A DNA stretch of 8,102 nucleotides from an uncultured Terriglobus sp. (GTDB lineage: Bacteria > Acidobacteriota > Terriglobia > Terriglobales > Acidobacteriaceae): positions 1 to 8,102 of the forward strand of contig CALMRM010000239.1 of assembly GCA_937871605.1 (NCBI GenBank), given 5' to 3'. A program made the translations under genes and the position numbers. Position 1 is the first letter of the stretch. Every line of letters begins with the position of its first letter. A model generated the notes under the pieces. The model saw nothing but the letters and a program-made list of their open reading frames with translations, was not told the DNA's origin and did no database searches. Of the stretch, positions 1-6,395 are shown piece after piece.

Positions 1-1158
1 GTGCACGACGAGTTGGACAACACCCTCGGCAAGGACACGGCGCGCTTCAAGTTCAGCTCGCCGCCGCCCACCGTCATCCTGATGGCGGGCCTGCAGGGTT
101 CCGGTAAGACGACCACCACGGGCAAGTTGGCCGCCTGGCTCAAAAAGGGCGGCCACCGTCCCATGCTGGTGTCGGTCGACGTCTACCGCCCCGCCGCGCG
201 CGAGCAGCTCGCCATCGTGGCCAAGAGCGTCGGCGCGCAAATCTTCATCGGCAAGATCAATGAGGAGGAAGCAGGCACGCCGCTCGTCGAGCGCCTGGCG
301 AAGGAGGCATTGCGCGAGGCGCGCAACTTCGGCAACGACGTCCTGCTGGTCGATACCGCGGGCCGCCTCGGCATCGATACCGCGCTCATGGACGAGATGA
401 GCAAGCTCAAGGCGCTGCTGAACCCGAGCGAAATCCTCTTCGTGGCCGACGCCATGACGGGCCAGGACGCCGTCAACTCCGCCGACGCCTTTCACAAGCA
501 GCTGGGCATCACCGGCGTGGTGCTGACCAAGATGGACGGCGATGCACGCGGCGGCGCGGCGCTCTCCATCCGCGACGTGACGGGTGCGCCGGTCAAGTTC
601 CTGGGCACCGGTGAAAAGCCCGACGCCTTCGAGGCCTTCCACCCGGACCGCATCGTCTCGCGCATTATGGGCATGGGCGACATCGCCACCCTGCTGGAGC
701 GCGCAGAAGAAAAGCTCGACCGCGGCAAGGCCGAGGACTTCGCCAAGAAAGCCCTGAGCGGCGACGGCTTCTCGCTCGAAGACTTCCGCGATCAGCTACG
801 CCAGATCAAGAAGCTCGGCTCCATGCAGTCCATCCTCAAAATGCTGCCCAGCGTCGGCCCCTTCCAGGGCTTGCAGCAGGCGGCGGAACACGTGGATGAG
901 GGCCAGCTGACGCGCGTGGAGTCCATCATCAACTCAATGACCAAGAAGGAGCGTCTGGACCACGAGATTATCAACGGCAGCCGCCGCCGCCGCATCGCCG
1001 CAGGCAGCGGCACCAGCGTGCAAGACGTGAATCAACTACTCAAGCAATATGCCCAGATGCGCAAGATGTTTAAAGGCATAGGCGCGGGTGGCGGCAAAAT
1101 GCAGCGTCGCCTGATGAGCCAGATGGGCAGCATGGGCCGCGGCGGCTTCGGGCGTTAG
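1..1158 (+). CDS. ffh: Signal recognition particle protein Ffh, 5'-truncated by window edge
   Basis: SRP54-type GTPase that binds 4.5S RNA and hydrophobic signal sequences and delivers ribosome-nascent chain complexes to FtsY at the inner membrane. The GTG at position 1 is read as an internal Val codon, because family members carry an N domain of roughly 75-90 residues before the HDEL stretch seen here. Visible residues (numbered from position 1): P-loop GLQGSGKTT at 30-38, DVYRPAA at 60-66, DTAGR (G3) at 118-122, TKMDGDARGG (G4) at 176-185, GTGEK (G5) at 202-206. The M domain follows from about 220 to 385: the RRRR segment near 330 is part of the RNA-binding helix region, and the C-terminus is Met- and Gly-rich (RKMFKGIG, MQRRLMSQMGSMGRGG), as expected for the signal-sequence groove and tail. 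It ends at TAG 1156-1158. The next gene is convergent, so rpsP, a common downstream partner of ffh, is not adjacent. Identification is essentially certain; only the N-terminus is unseen. Confidence 0.97.
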   Translation: MHDELDNTLGKDTARFKFSSPPPTVILMAGLQGSGKTTTTGKLAAWLKKGGHRPMLVSVDVYRPAAREQLAIVAKSVGAQIFIGKINEEEAGTPLVERLAKEALREARNFGNDVLLVDTAGRLGIDTALMDEMSKLKALLNPSEILFVADAMTGQDAVNSADAFHKQLGITGVVLTKMDGDARGGAALSIRDVTGAPVKFLGTGEKPDAFEAFHPDRIVSRIMGMGDIATLLERAEEKLDRGKAEDFAKKALSGDGFSLEDFRDQLRQIKKLGSMQSILKMLPSVGPFQGLQQAAEHVDEGQLTRVESIINSMTKKERLDHEIINGSRRRRIAAGSGTSVQDVNQLLKQYAQMRKMFKGIGAGGGKMQRRLMSQMGSMGRGGFGR

Positions 1159-1257
1159 TTTGACCCCGGTGGACGGTTAAATCATGACCTGCGACACGTT
1201 GAGCAACGTCGGGGGAAATCAACGCGTATCCACGCCTTCGCAAGACAGACTTGCTCG
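1159..1257. other. Convergent intergenic spacer with two weak stem-loops
   Basis: This 99-nt gap lies between the ffh stop and the stop of the minus-strand repeat-protein gene. It holds two short hairpins. The first pairs ACGTT (1196-1200) with AACGT (1205-1209) around a GAGC loop. The second pairs GCAAG (1240-1244) with CTTGC (1250-1254) around ACAGA. Neither is followed by a convincing T-run on either strand, so I do not call an intrinsic terminator. The run of six A on the plus strand at 1260-1265 lies within the last codons of the minus-strand gene. I see no coding potential here. Confidence 0.3.
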
Positions 1258-2520
1258 CTAAAAAAGTTCGTTGTGTTCGCCGGCTTTAAGGCGGACCAGT
1301 AACACGTCGTCCAGCAGCACGTCATGTTCGCCAACTACCGCGGGTACTTGAACCGTTCTGTACCGCACTGGCTCGGTACCGGGGTTAGTCGGGTCAGGCC
1401 GCTCAAACGAGTCGATCTGGAGCGTGTAGCTGCCCGATGGCAAGTAGTCAATTCTAAAGGTGCCATCCTCTCTGCTTTGAACAAAGCGGGAAGGGATACT
1501 GGCTTCACCTTCCTTCAGCCGAATCATTGTTTCCGGCGCATGCCGATCCTCTGCGGAGAGCACTCGTCCCTGAAGTGTATGCGCCTGGCTGGGGTCGAAC
1601 ATCACATCAGCGTTTGTGATCTGCTCGTTCCCGCGAACCTCGAAGACCTTGGCATCCTTGTGGCGAAAGCTGGCGGGTGCGTAGACAGCAACCATCTCGG
1701 GATAGATGGGTGCCACGCGTCCACCGTCCAGATCGCTGCCGTCACTCATAGCCACCCGCCCCATGCTCTGGTCGAGAAGGAACAGTGTGCCAACGAAGTA
1801 CTTGCCAGGCGGGATGCCGAAGATACGGTAGCGCCCCTCATCGTCCGTGATTACTTTCTCAGAGGCTCGTTGTGAGACAAACAGGGCAAACAGGGTCTCC
1901 TGAACTTGCGACGGAGTTTTGCCCCCTGCCTGCGGATGGGTCACCCTCTCAAGACGCTCCGCGTAGTCGATTGACTCGACAGCAACCGCCGCACCAATAG
2001 CAGGACCGCCGTCTGCAAACAGTACCTTGCCGCCAATAGCAGCGCCACGTTGCAGTGTGAGAGTGACACTAGCCGTTCCACCTGCACCTACGTGTACCAG
2101 CGGTAGCGAACGAAGAATGCTTTGAGCCTGATCGTCAGGTAGAAAAGAGTTCCCGGCTGCTGCTGCGCCTGGCGTCAGATACCCCGGCTTGAGTGCTGCT
2201 ACGACATAATCACCTTCCGGAACATGCAAGTGAAAGCCACCATCCATGCCAGAGCTTCCGTTGATGCGCTGTACTCTCTTACCCTCTTCATGCGGGTTAG
2301 GTGAGTCTGGCGCAGCTGAAACAGGCGTAACCGTTTTCGATGGGGCTGGCACAACATTGATCTCTGCAAAGCGAATCGGCAAGCGAGTCTCACCGTCGTA
2401 AACAAAGCCTGTAACGGAGCCAGTGAGCGCAGGAGGTTTCTGAGCCAATGCCGCAGCAGTGGAAGTGATATAGCCGGTGACTAGTACTAGAAACAGCAGC
2501 AGCCTGCTCGGATGGCTCAT
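1258..2520 (-). CDS. Secreted carboxypeptidase-regulatory-like (beta-sandwich) repeat protein
   Basis: Exported protein of 420 residues, function unknown. The N-terminus is a signal peptide: SHPSR, then a hydrophobic run LLLFLVLVTGYI, then an Ala-rich stretch with likely cleavage after ALA-26. The rest looks like three carboxypeptidase regulatory-like domains (CarboxypepD_reg / Cna-B type): about residues 33-115 (GFVYDGETRLPI ... GGFHLHVPEGDYVV), 150-245 (GGKVLFADGGPAIGAAV ... DDEGRYRIFGIPPGKY) and 318-375 (LQGRVL ... REDGTFRIDYLPSGSY). The second and third carry the typical acidic-Gly-x-aromatic-Arg, then Pro-x-Gly-x-Tyr pattern; in the first it is degenerate. There is no TonB plug or barrel and no C-terminal anchor, so it is probably a free periplasmic or surface protein. 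It starts at ATG 2518-2520 with no Shine-Dalgarno sequence. The gene lies 67 nt downstream of the AsmA-like gene on the same strand and may be co-transcribed. Its base composition is visibly lower in G+C than both flanks. Such domains are abundant in acidobacteria; ligand or partner cannot be read from sequence. Confidence 0.85.
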   Translation of the reverse strand: MSHPSRLLLFLVLVTGYITSTAAALAQKPPALTGSVTGFVYDGETRLPIRFAEINVVPAPSKTVTPVSAAPDSPNPHEEGKRVQRINGSSGMDGGFHLHVPEGDYVVAALKPGYLTPGAAAAGNSFLPDDQAQSILRSLPLVHVGAGGTASVTLTLQRGAAIGGKVLFADGGPAIGAAVAVESIDYAERLERVTHPQAGGKTPSQVQETLFALFVSQRASEKVITDDEGRYRIFGIPPGKYFVGTLFLLDQSMGRVAMSDGSDLDGGRVAPIYPEMVAVYAPASFRHKDAKVFEVRGNEQITNADVMFDPSQAHTLQGRVLSAEDRHAPETMIRLKEGEASIPSRFVQSREDGTFRIDYLPSGSYTLQIDSFERPDPTNPGTEPVRYRTVQVPAVVGEHDVLLDDVLLVRLKAGEHNELF

Positions 2521-2587
2521 CGTAGCGAGTGTACTTAATTAGCCTCAGAAAATTCTGACAGCTTTTAGCGCGAAGGGCACCGACGCC
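2521..2587 (-). promoter_or_regulatory. Candidate promoter and inverted repeat upstream of the repeat-protein gene
   Basis: On the minus strand, TACACT (plus 2528-2533) lies 7 nt before the ATG, a -10-like hexamer placed so that transcription would begin at or next to the start codon. No good -35 stands 16-18 nt upstream; CTGTCA further up has the wrong spacing to this -10. An inverted repeat TCAGAA-AA-TTCTGA (plus 2545-2558) sits in the same gap and could be an operator. Short repeats of this size also arise by chance, so this is a tentative call. Confidence 0.3.
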
Positions 2588-4699
2588 TTAGCGAAGCCGC
2601 TCCGCCGGGATTAGGGCACCTAGATTTGGTGTGACTGTGGGTTTGCGCGCGGTGCCGCGTATCAGCACCGGTACGCCGTTCTTCATGGGGCCCTCGCTCA
2701 GGTAGCGCACCGCGCCCTGCAACCGCTGGGCCCAAGCGGGAGGCAATGCGCCTACCAGTTCGTTGGCCAACCCTGAGGGGCCACCCGCGCCTGGAATCAG
2801 TTCGTTGAGCTTCAAGGTTAGCCGGTAGTCGAGTGCCCCGCCCGGCCCGATGCTGCCTGCGCCCGTCGCGGTGCCGATGCCAGCGATGTCTGCCTCCAGG
2901 TGGTCCGTCACGGTCGGTCCCGCGCCCGCATGCAGGGTCAAACTCAGCCGCCGCAGTTGCGTTCCGTTGATCGTGGCAGAGCCGATGCGACCCCCGGTAA
3001 AGCTGGCCAGGCCGCGCAGCTTCGATCCAAGGTCATAGCCTGCAAGCCGTGTGTCCAGCAACTGGATGGGGCCGTTCACCTCCGGATGCGCCAGCGGGCC
3101 CTGCACCGCCAGCGAGAGGCTCAGCGTGCCGCCCTGCAGCCTTGAACCCTCAGGCAACAGGATGCCCACGCTGGGCAGCACCGCTTCCAGGGCGTCCACG
3201 GGCATACGATCGCCTGCCACGGTCAGGCGCGCCGTGGGTGCACCAGCGCCCCAGCCATAGCTGCCCGCTGCATGCAGTGTTGCGCCGCCCACTTGCACGG
3301 TAAGCGCTTCCAATGTGCCTACGCCCTCGCGCTCGTGCACGGTTTGGTGCAAGCGGAAGCTGCCACTCAGCGGCATGGGCAGGGGCGGGCCGCCATGCAC
3401 CAGACGCGCTGCCCCCAGGCGGAATGTTCCGGCTGCTTGCACGCTGCTCTGCCCAACCTGCAGGTGTATCGCGCTGTCCGTCACCGCATCCAAGCCTGCG
3501 CCTTCTCCTCCCAGCAGCCCGCTGCTTGCCAGGCGCAGGTGCGCCGTGGTGACGTCTGCGACCAGGTCTGGCGACTGGCCGTCAGGCACGGGCGCACGAA
3601 GACTGCCAACGGCATGCAAGGTGCCACCTCCCAAGGCGGTGCTCACCCGGAAATCGGCGCGCGCACCGGGCGACCACTCGCCCAGTACGGCCTGCGTCTC
3701 GCGGAGGTGTACCGTTCCGCCGTCTGCCCGGTGGATGTCCACCGCATTCACATGCACATTTGCACGCGTCACCACCAGATGTTCCAGCAGGTGGCTCCAT
3801 ACGGTAGCCGTAGAGTGGACTGCCTCTGCCTGCGTGTTGCGCTCTCTACCGCTGCGGAAGGCCAAACGTGGACTGTCCACATCCAAACGGGATACCAGTA
3901 GGCCGCTGTCGCTCCATCTGACATCTGCGTTGACTTGCCGCAGATCGCCAGTCACCGGCGAGTCTGCAGGCACCAGGCCAGCCGCCAGCAGCTGCAGGTG
4001 AGTGGCCTGCAGATGGGCCTGCATAGGCAAGTGGACGGTTCCACTGCCGCTCCACGGGCCAGCCGTACCGCTTGCTGCGACCGTGCCGCCGCCGGGCAGT
4101 TGCACGGCGAGTTGGAAGCGCGACGTCTTGCCTTCACCCACGTCGTAGACCTGCGCGGTGTTGATCGTGAACGCGCGGCATACTGCAGTGCCGTCTGCCG
4201 CCGTGGTTTGCACCAGCACGCTGCCTGCGTCGATGGCGATGCTTGCGATGCTGATGGTGGGCGCGGCTGCCTCCCGCCTCTCTGCCCCTGTCGCATGTGT
4301 GGATGCGAGGCTCGCATAATTCCAGGTGCCGGCTCGGTTACGCAAGAGGCGAACAGTAGGCCCTTGCAGAGCAATCGAGCGGAGTGCGATTCTGCGGTGC
4401 AGCAGCAGCTCCCGTATGTCCAGACCGATGTGGACCTGCTGGGCGCGGATGAAGGGCTCATTGGAAAACGCCGCGTCCTCTGCGACCTGGAAGTCGTCTG
4501 CCACGGTGGTGCCTGTCCAGGGGGACAGCCGCAGATGCACCATGGTGACGGGACGTCCCAGCGCATGGCTCAGCGACGTCTGCACACGGAGGCGAACGGC
4601 GTCACCATTCAGCAGGTATGCCGCATAGGCCGCGATGCACGCAAGCAGCAGCACCGCCGTGGCGGCTGTGTAAAGCCCGTACCGCACCACTCTATGCAA
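2588..4699 (-). CDS. AsmA-like inner-membrane-anchored periplasmic protein
   Basis: Protein of 703 residues of the AsmA family (long, membrane-anchored, beta-rich periplasmic proteins linked in other bacteria to outer-membrane biogenesis and lipid transport between membranes). The N-terminus has one transmembrane helix (about residues 6-31, YGLYTAATAVLLLACIAAYA) with a short basic cytosolic tip. It is followed by the AsmA N-terminal domain (about 32-130) with LGRPVTMVHLRLSPW, VADDFQVAED, FIRAQQVHIGLDIRELLLHR and LQGPTVRLLRNRAGTWNY, characteristic of the family. The remainder is repetitive amphipathic beta-strand sequence rich in Gly, Ala, Val, Leu and Thr. The C-terminal section (about 440-690) resembles the AsmA C-terminal region, ending RGTARKPTVTPNLGALIP. 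The start is TTG at plus 4697-4699: it is the first start after the in-frame stop (TGA, plus 4706-4708) and has AGGTGAG 5 nt upstream. The gene is very rich in G+C and casts long false frames on the other strand. The specific lipid or protein substrate is unknown. Confidence 0.85.
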   Translation of the reverse strand: MHRVVRYGLYTAATAVLLLACIAAYAAYLLNGDAVRLRVQTSLSHALGRPVTMVHLRLSPWTGTTVADDFQVAEDAAFSNEPFIRAQQVHIGLDIRELLLHRRIALRSIALQGPTVRLLRNRAGTWNYASLASTHATGAERREAAAPTISIASIAIDAGSVLVQTTAADGTAVCRAFTINTAQVYDVGEGKTSRFQLAVQLPGGGTVAASGTAGPWSGSGTVHLPMQAHLQATHLQLLAAGLVPADSPVTGDLRQVNADVRWSDSGLLVSRLDVDSPRLAFRSGRERNTQAEAVHSTATVWSHLLEHLVVTRANVHVNAVDIHRADGGTVHLRETQAVLGEWSPGARADFRVSTALGGGTLHAVGSLRAPVPDGQSPDLVADVTTAHLRLASSGLLGGEGAGLDAVTDSAIHLQVGQSSVQAAGTFRLGAARLVHGGPPLPMPLSGSFRLHQTVHEREGVGTLEALTVQVGGATLHAAGSYGWGAGAPTARLTVAGDRMPVDALEAVLPSVGILLPEGSRLQGGTLSLSLAVQGPLAHPEVNGPIQLLDTRLAGYDLGSKLRGLASFTGGRIGSATINGTQLRRLSLTLHAGAGPTVTDHLEADIAGIGTATGAGSIGPGGALDYRLTLKLNELIPGAGGPSGLANELVGALPPAWAQRLQGAVRYLSEGPMKNGVPVLIRGTARKPTVTPNLGALIPAERLR

Positions 4700-4704
4700 T
4701 CGCT

Positions 4705-4711
4705 CTCACCT
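4705..4711 (-). promoter_or_regulatory. Ribosome binding site fixing a TTG start
   Basis: AGGTGAG on the minus strand matches the anti-Shine-Dalgarno closely and lies 5 nt before the TTG start of the AsmA-like gene. It decides in favour of TTG over the two consecutive GTG codons four and five positions in. A -10-like TACACT lies on the same strand at plus 4741-4746, which would give a leader of about 35 nt, but no good -35 accompanies it. Confidence 0.65.
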
Positions 4712-4823
4712 GCCCTGCCCCCTGCCGTGGCTGCGGCTAGAGTGTAGGACGGGACTTGCAGCGGAAGGCTGCACGCCTGCCACTGCTGCGCTGCCCTGCC
4801 CGGTGGGTACGGTAATGTTCACG

Positions 4824-4835
4824 CGGCACGTGCCG
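4824..4835. promoter_or_regulatory. 12-bp perfect palindrome upstream of the pilin gene, possible operator
   Basis: CGGCACGTGCCG is its own reverse complement. It lies 59 nt before the pilin start, in the divergent region between the AsmA-like gene and the pilin gene. A poor -10-like TAATGT sits just before it at 4813-4818, so a bound protein could overlap the transcription start. A second small hairpin, TGCAGC (4757-4762) with GCTGCA (4768-4773), is in the same region. A 12-bp palindrome is expected once or twice by chance in 8 kb, so position is the only argument. Confidence 0.25.
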
Positions 4836-4880
4836 ATACAGGCAAGGTGAAGGGTAGCCACAGTACGGGTCAGCCCCGGC

Positions 4881-4887
4881 AGGAGGT
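4881..4887 (+). promoter_or_regulatory. Strong ribosome binding site of the Flp pilin gene
   Basis: AGGAGGT is a full anti-Shine-Dalgarno match, 7 nt before ATG 4895-4897. It decides the pilin start: the longer frame opening at GTG 4847 would put this site inside the coding sequence and add 16 residues unlike any prepilin leader. Confidence 0.75.
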
Positions 4888-4894
4888 CAGGGCC

Positions 4895-5092
4895 ATGCGG
4901 CGACCCCAGGCCGAGGCGACGGTGCGGGTCTGCCGTGCGCTGCTGAAGGACGAGTCTGGCCAGAACCTGGTCGAGTATGGGCTGGTTGTTGGTCTCATCG
5001 GACTGGCGACGATCGCTTCCACCACCAGCATGGCGACCCAGTTAAAAGCTGCCTTCAGCTCCATGGGTTCTGCCCTGGCGCACTACGTTTAA
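4895..5092 (+). CDS. Flp/Fap-type (type IVb) prepilin
   Basis: A small prepilin of 65 residues from ATG 4895. The leader is residues 1-22, ending in ESG. Processing by a prepilin peptidase (TadV/CpaA type) is expected between Gly-22 and Gln-23, since Glu and Tyr stand at positions +5 and +6 of the mature chain (QNLVEY), the Flp signature. The mature 43-residue protein is a hydrophobic helix (EYGLVVGLIGLATIAS) followed by a short amphipathic end (MATQLKAAFSSMGSAL), as in Flp pilins that build Tad fibres for surface attachment. The leader here is longer than usual and contains RRPQAEATVRVCR. No tad or cpa assembly, ATPase or peptidase gene is next to it in this window, so the machinery must be encoded elsewhere, or this is an orphan pilin. 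The next gene on the strand starts 78 nt later and has its own promoter-like sequence. Confidence 0.85.
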   Translation: MRRPQAEATVRVCRALLKDESGQNLVEYGLVVGLIGLATIASTTSMATQLKAAFSSMGSALAHYV

Positions 5093-5135
5093 ATACTCGC
5101 CGCATACCCTGCTGCGCTGGGATGTTGATGCCTGC

Positions 5136-5164
5136 TTGCAAGCGGCTGGCGTACCCCTTAGACT
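5136..5164 (+). promoter_or_regulatory. Sigma70-like promoter of the dienelactone hydrolase gene, predicted leaderless
   Basis: TTGCAA (5136-5141) as -35 and TAGACT (5159-5164) as -10 are separated by exactly 17 nt, each matching consensus at four of six positions. The -10 ends 6 nt before ATG 5171, so transcription should start at or within a base of the ATG. No Shine-Dalgarno sequence is present, which fits a leaderless message. The -35 is embedded in a perfect 10-bp palindrome, GCTTGCAAGC (5134-5143), a possible but weakly supported operator. Confidence 0.55.
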
Positions 5165-5170
5165 CCCGGC

Positions 5171-6091
5171 ATGACCACCTTTGCTGCAAAAGCTCTTGCC
5201 GCGGCGTTGCTGCTGTGCGCCACGTCTGCCCTCCCCGCGCAGGACTGGGCCGTGAAGCGGCTGGATGCCTCACCGCGCCACCACGAATACGTCACGCTCA
5301 AGGCTGCTGGCCATGACGTGCAGGCCTTCGTGGCCTACCCCGAGGTGAAGTCGAAAGCGACCAGCATCGTGCTGATTCCAGAGATCTTTGGGCTGAGTGG
5401 CTGGGCAAAGTCCATGGCAGACGACCTGGCGGCAGCGGGGTACGTCGTGATTGCGCCGGACGTGCTGACCGGCAAGGGGCCGAACGGCGGCGGCACCGAC
5501 AGCTACCCCTCGCAGGACCAGGTCACCAAGGCGGTCAGCGGCCTGCCCAATGACGAGGTGATGGCCGACCTAGACGCAGCCGCAGACTACGTGCGCACCT
5601 TGCCCGCGAGCAATGGCAAGTTTGCCAGTGTCGGCTTCTGCTGGGGTGGCGGCAAAAGCTTTGCCTTTGCAACGCATCGCGGCGATCTAAGCGCAGCCTT
5701 CGTCTTCTACGGGCCGCCGCCCAGCGACGCCGATATGGCCCACATCAGCGCTCCAGTCTTTGGCTTTTACGGCGGCAACGACGCCCGGATCGACGCGACC
5801 ATCCCGGCGACGACTGAAGCGATGAAGGCTGCCCGGAAACGGTACGAGCCGGTGACGTATGACGGTGCGGGCCATGGCTTCATGAGGGCCGGGGTCGATC
5901 CCTCGAACACAGTAGAAGCGAACAAGACGGCACGTGAGCAGGGCTTCGCCCGGCTCACGACGGAACTGGCAAAGATCGGCAAGGCGCCTGCTGGCAAAAC
6001 TAGCGGTACTGTGACGCGTTCACATCGCGGAGCTCTGGTGGCGAAGCAGACTTCTGTGCGCTGCCACGACACCGCTATGACAGGCATGTAA
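5171..6091 (+). CDS. Secreted dienelactone hydrolase family alpha/beta hydrolase
   Basis: Alpha/beta hydrolase of the dienelactone hydrolase family, 306 residues, with a signal peptide (hydrophobic AAKALAAALLLCATS, cleavage probably after ALPA-23), so it should act in the periplasm. Catalytic residues can be placed by motif and by spacing: Glu-71 in IPEIFG, nucleophile Cys-157 in GFCWGG, Asp-204 in YGGNDARID and His-235 in GAGHGFM. The spacings (86, 47 and 31) follow those of the Pseudomonas enzyme (Glu36, Cys123, Asp171, His202). The family opens lactone or ester rings of dienelactone type, but many exported members have unknown natural substrates, and no aromatic-degradation genes lie nearby, so chlorocatechol metabolism is not implied. 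The conserved fold ends near residue 271 (ELAKIGK). The last 35 residues are a basic, low-complexity tail not typical of the family. The ATG start is favoured by the signal peptide and the promoter placement. Confidence 0.9.
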   Translation: MTTFAAKALAAALLLCATSALPAQDWAVKRLDASPRHHEYVTLKAAGHDVQAFVAYPEVKSKATSIVLIPEIFGLSGWAKSMADDLAAAGYVVIAPDVLTGKGPNGGGTDSYPSQDQVTKAVSGLPNDEVMADLDAAADYVRTLPASNGKFASVGFCWGGGKSFAFATHRGDLSAAFVFYGPPPSDADMAHISAPVFGFYGGNDARIDATIPATTEAMKAARKRYEPVTYDGAGHGFMRAGVDPSNTVEANKTAREQGFARLTTELAKIGKAPAGKTSGTVTRSHRGALVAKQTSVRCHDTAMTGM

Positions 6092-6115
6092 TTTGGCGCA
6101 TGTAGCGTGACAATG

Positions 6116-6142
6116 GCACGCTTTTAGCGCGCAAAAGCGTGC
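6116..6142. repeat. Perfect inverted repeat, 10-bp arms, 7-nt loop
   Basis: GCACGCTTTT (6116-6125) pairs perfectly with AAAAGCGTGC (6133-6142) around AGCGCGC. It lies 24 nt after the stop of the dienelactone hydrolase gene and 127 nt before the peroxiredoxin-like start. By hand estimate such an arm length with a short loop is unlikely by chance in 8 kb (about 0.06 expected). No T-run follows on the plus strand (TCTCAGAG), so it is not a standard intrinsic terminator, though it may block or protect the 3' end of the hydrolase mRNA. A bidirectional regulator site is the alternative. Confidence 0.55.
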
Positions 6143-6188
6143 TCTCAGAGTGACGAAACTGCCCAAGATGACGCGCTCCGGGGTCAGA

Positions 6189-6215
6189 TTTGTCATGCTG
6201 AAGAGGATCTTTGTC
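6189..6215. repeat. Possible degenerate intergenic repeat remnant
   Basis: TTTGTC occurs at 6189-6194 and again at 6210-6215, flanking ATGCTGAAGAGGATC. The segment resembles, from memory, the widespread intergenic repeats of acidobacteria and some other phyla built on GTCATCCTGAGCG ... AAGGATCT. It would be a shortened copy. No second copy exists in this window, so the call rests on resemblance only. Confidence 0.2.
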
Positions 6216-6269
6216 GCACGAAACGCGCACTTTTAGCATCCCGTAGCAGCGTTGCGCGACAATAGGGTG

Positions 6270-6389
6270 ATGCCCGCGCTGCAACCCATGCTCGACGAGA
6301 TTACGCAGAACACCCGCAAGCTGGTTCAGCCGGAGCGGCTGGCCATCAGCGAAGATGCTATTGCGGAGCTTTTCGCAACAGGCGTCTAG
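6270..6389 (+). pseudogene. N-terminal piece of the peroxiredoxin-like gene, cut off by an in-frame amber stop
   Basis: ATG 6270 opens a 39-codon frame (beginning MPALQPMLDEITQNTR and ending AELFATGV) closed by TAG at 6387-6389. It is in the same frame as the peroxiredoxin-like coding region that resumes at GAT 6390. From memory of the family, homologues begin with a helical segment of this kind (LQ..LDAITANTR.LVQPERLAISE..V.ELFASGI) that runs into ED-x-LPVGA-x-APEFALPD. The TAG stands where a Glu codon would be expected, so a single GAG-to-TAG change explains the break. A weak -10-like GACAAT (6258-6263) lies 6 nt before this ATG. Possible outcomes are a dead gene, re-initiation at GTG 6396 (AGGA at 6388-6391 could serve as a ribosome site), amber readthrough, or a sequencing error. 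Confidence 0.7.
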
Positions 6390-6395
6390 GATCGC

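Noticed and set aside
1..3. GTG at position 1 as the true start of Ffh
   Set aside because: It would remove the N domain that all Ffh proteins carry. The codon aligns with an internal Val before HDEL, so the gene is cut by the window edge.
1324..1875. Plus-strand 183-codon open frame opposite the repeat-protein gene
   Set aside because: It has no recognisable domain or ribosome site, whereas the minus strand shows a signal peptide and three similar domains.
2561..2572. The 12-mer GCTTTTAGCGCG shared with 6120-6131, and related TTTTAGC at 6231
   Set aside because: About two identical 12-mer pairs are expected by chance in a sequence of this length, so the match is not evidence of a repeat family.
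3315..4001. Plus-strand open frame of 228 codons and several similar ones opposite the AsmA-like gene
   Set aside because: The translation is Arg-, Pro-, Cys- and Ser-rich with no domain, and lies fully antisense to a coherent 703-residue membrane-anchored protein.
4847..4894. Longer N-terminus for the pilin from GTG 4847
   Set aside because: The ribosome site AGGAGGT lies within this stretch, correctly spaced for ATG 4895, and the added residues do not look like a prepilin leader.
6387..6389. Pyrrolysine or other programmed recoding at the amber codon
   Set aside because: There is no sign of a recoding element, the protein family has no known need for one, and the simple GAG-to-TAG change explains the data.
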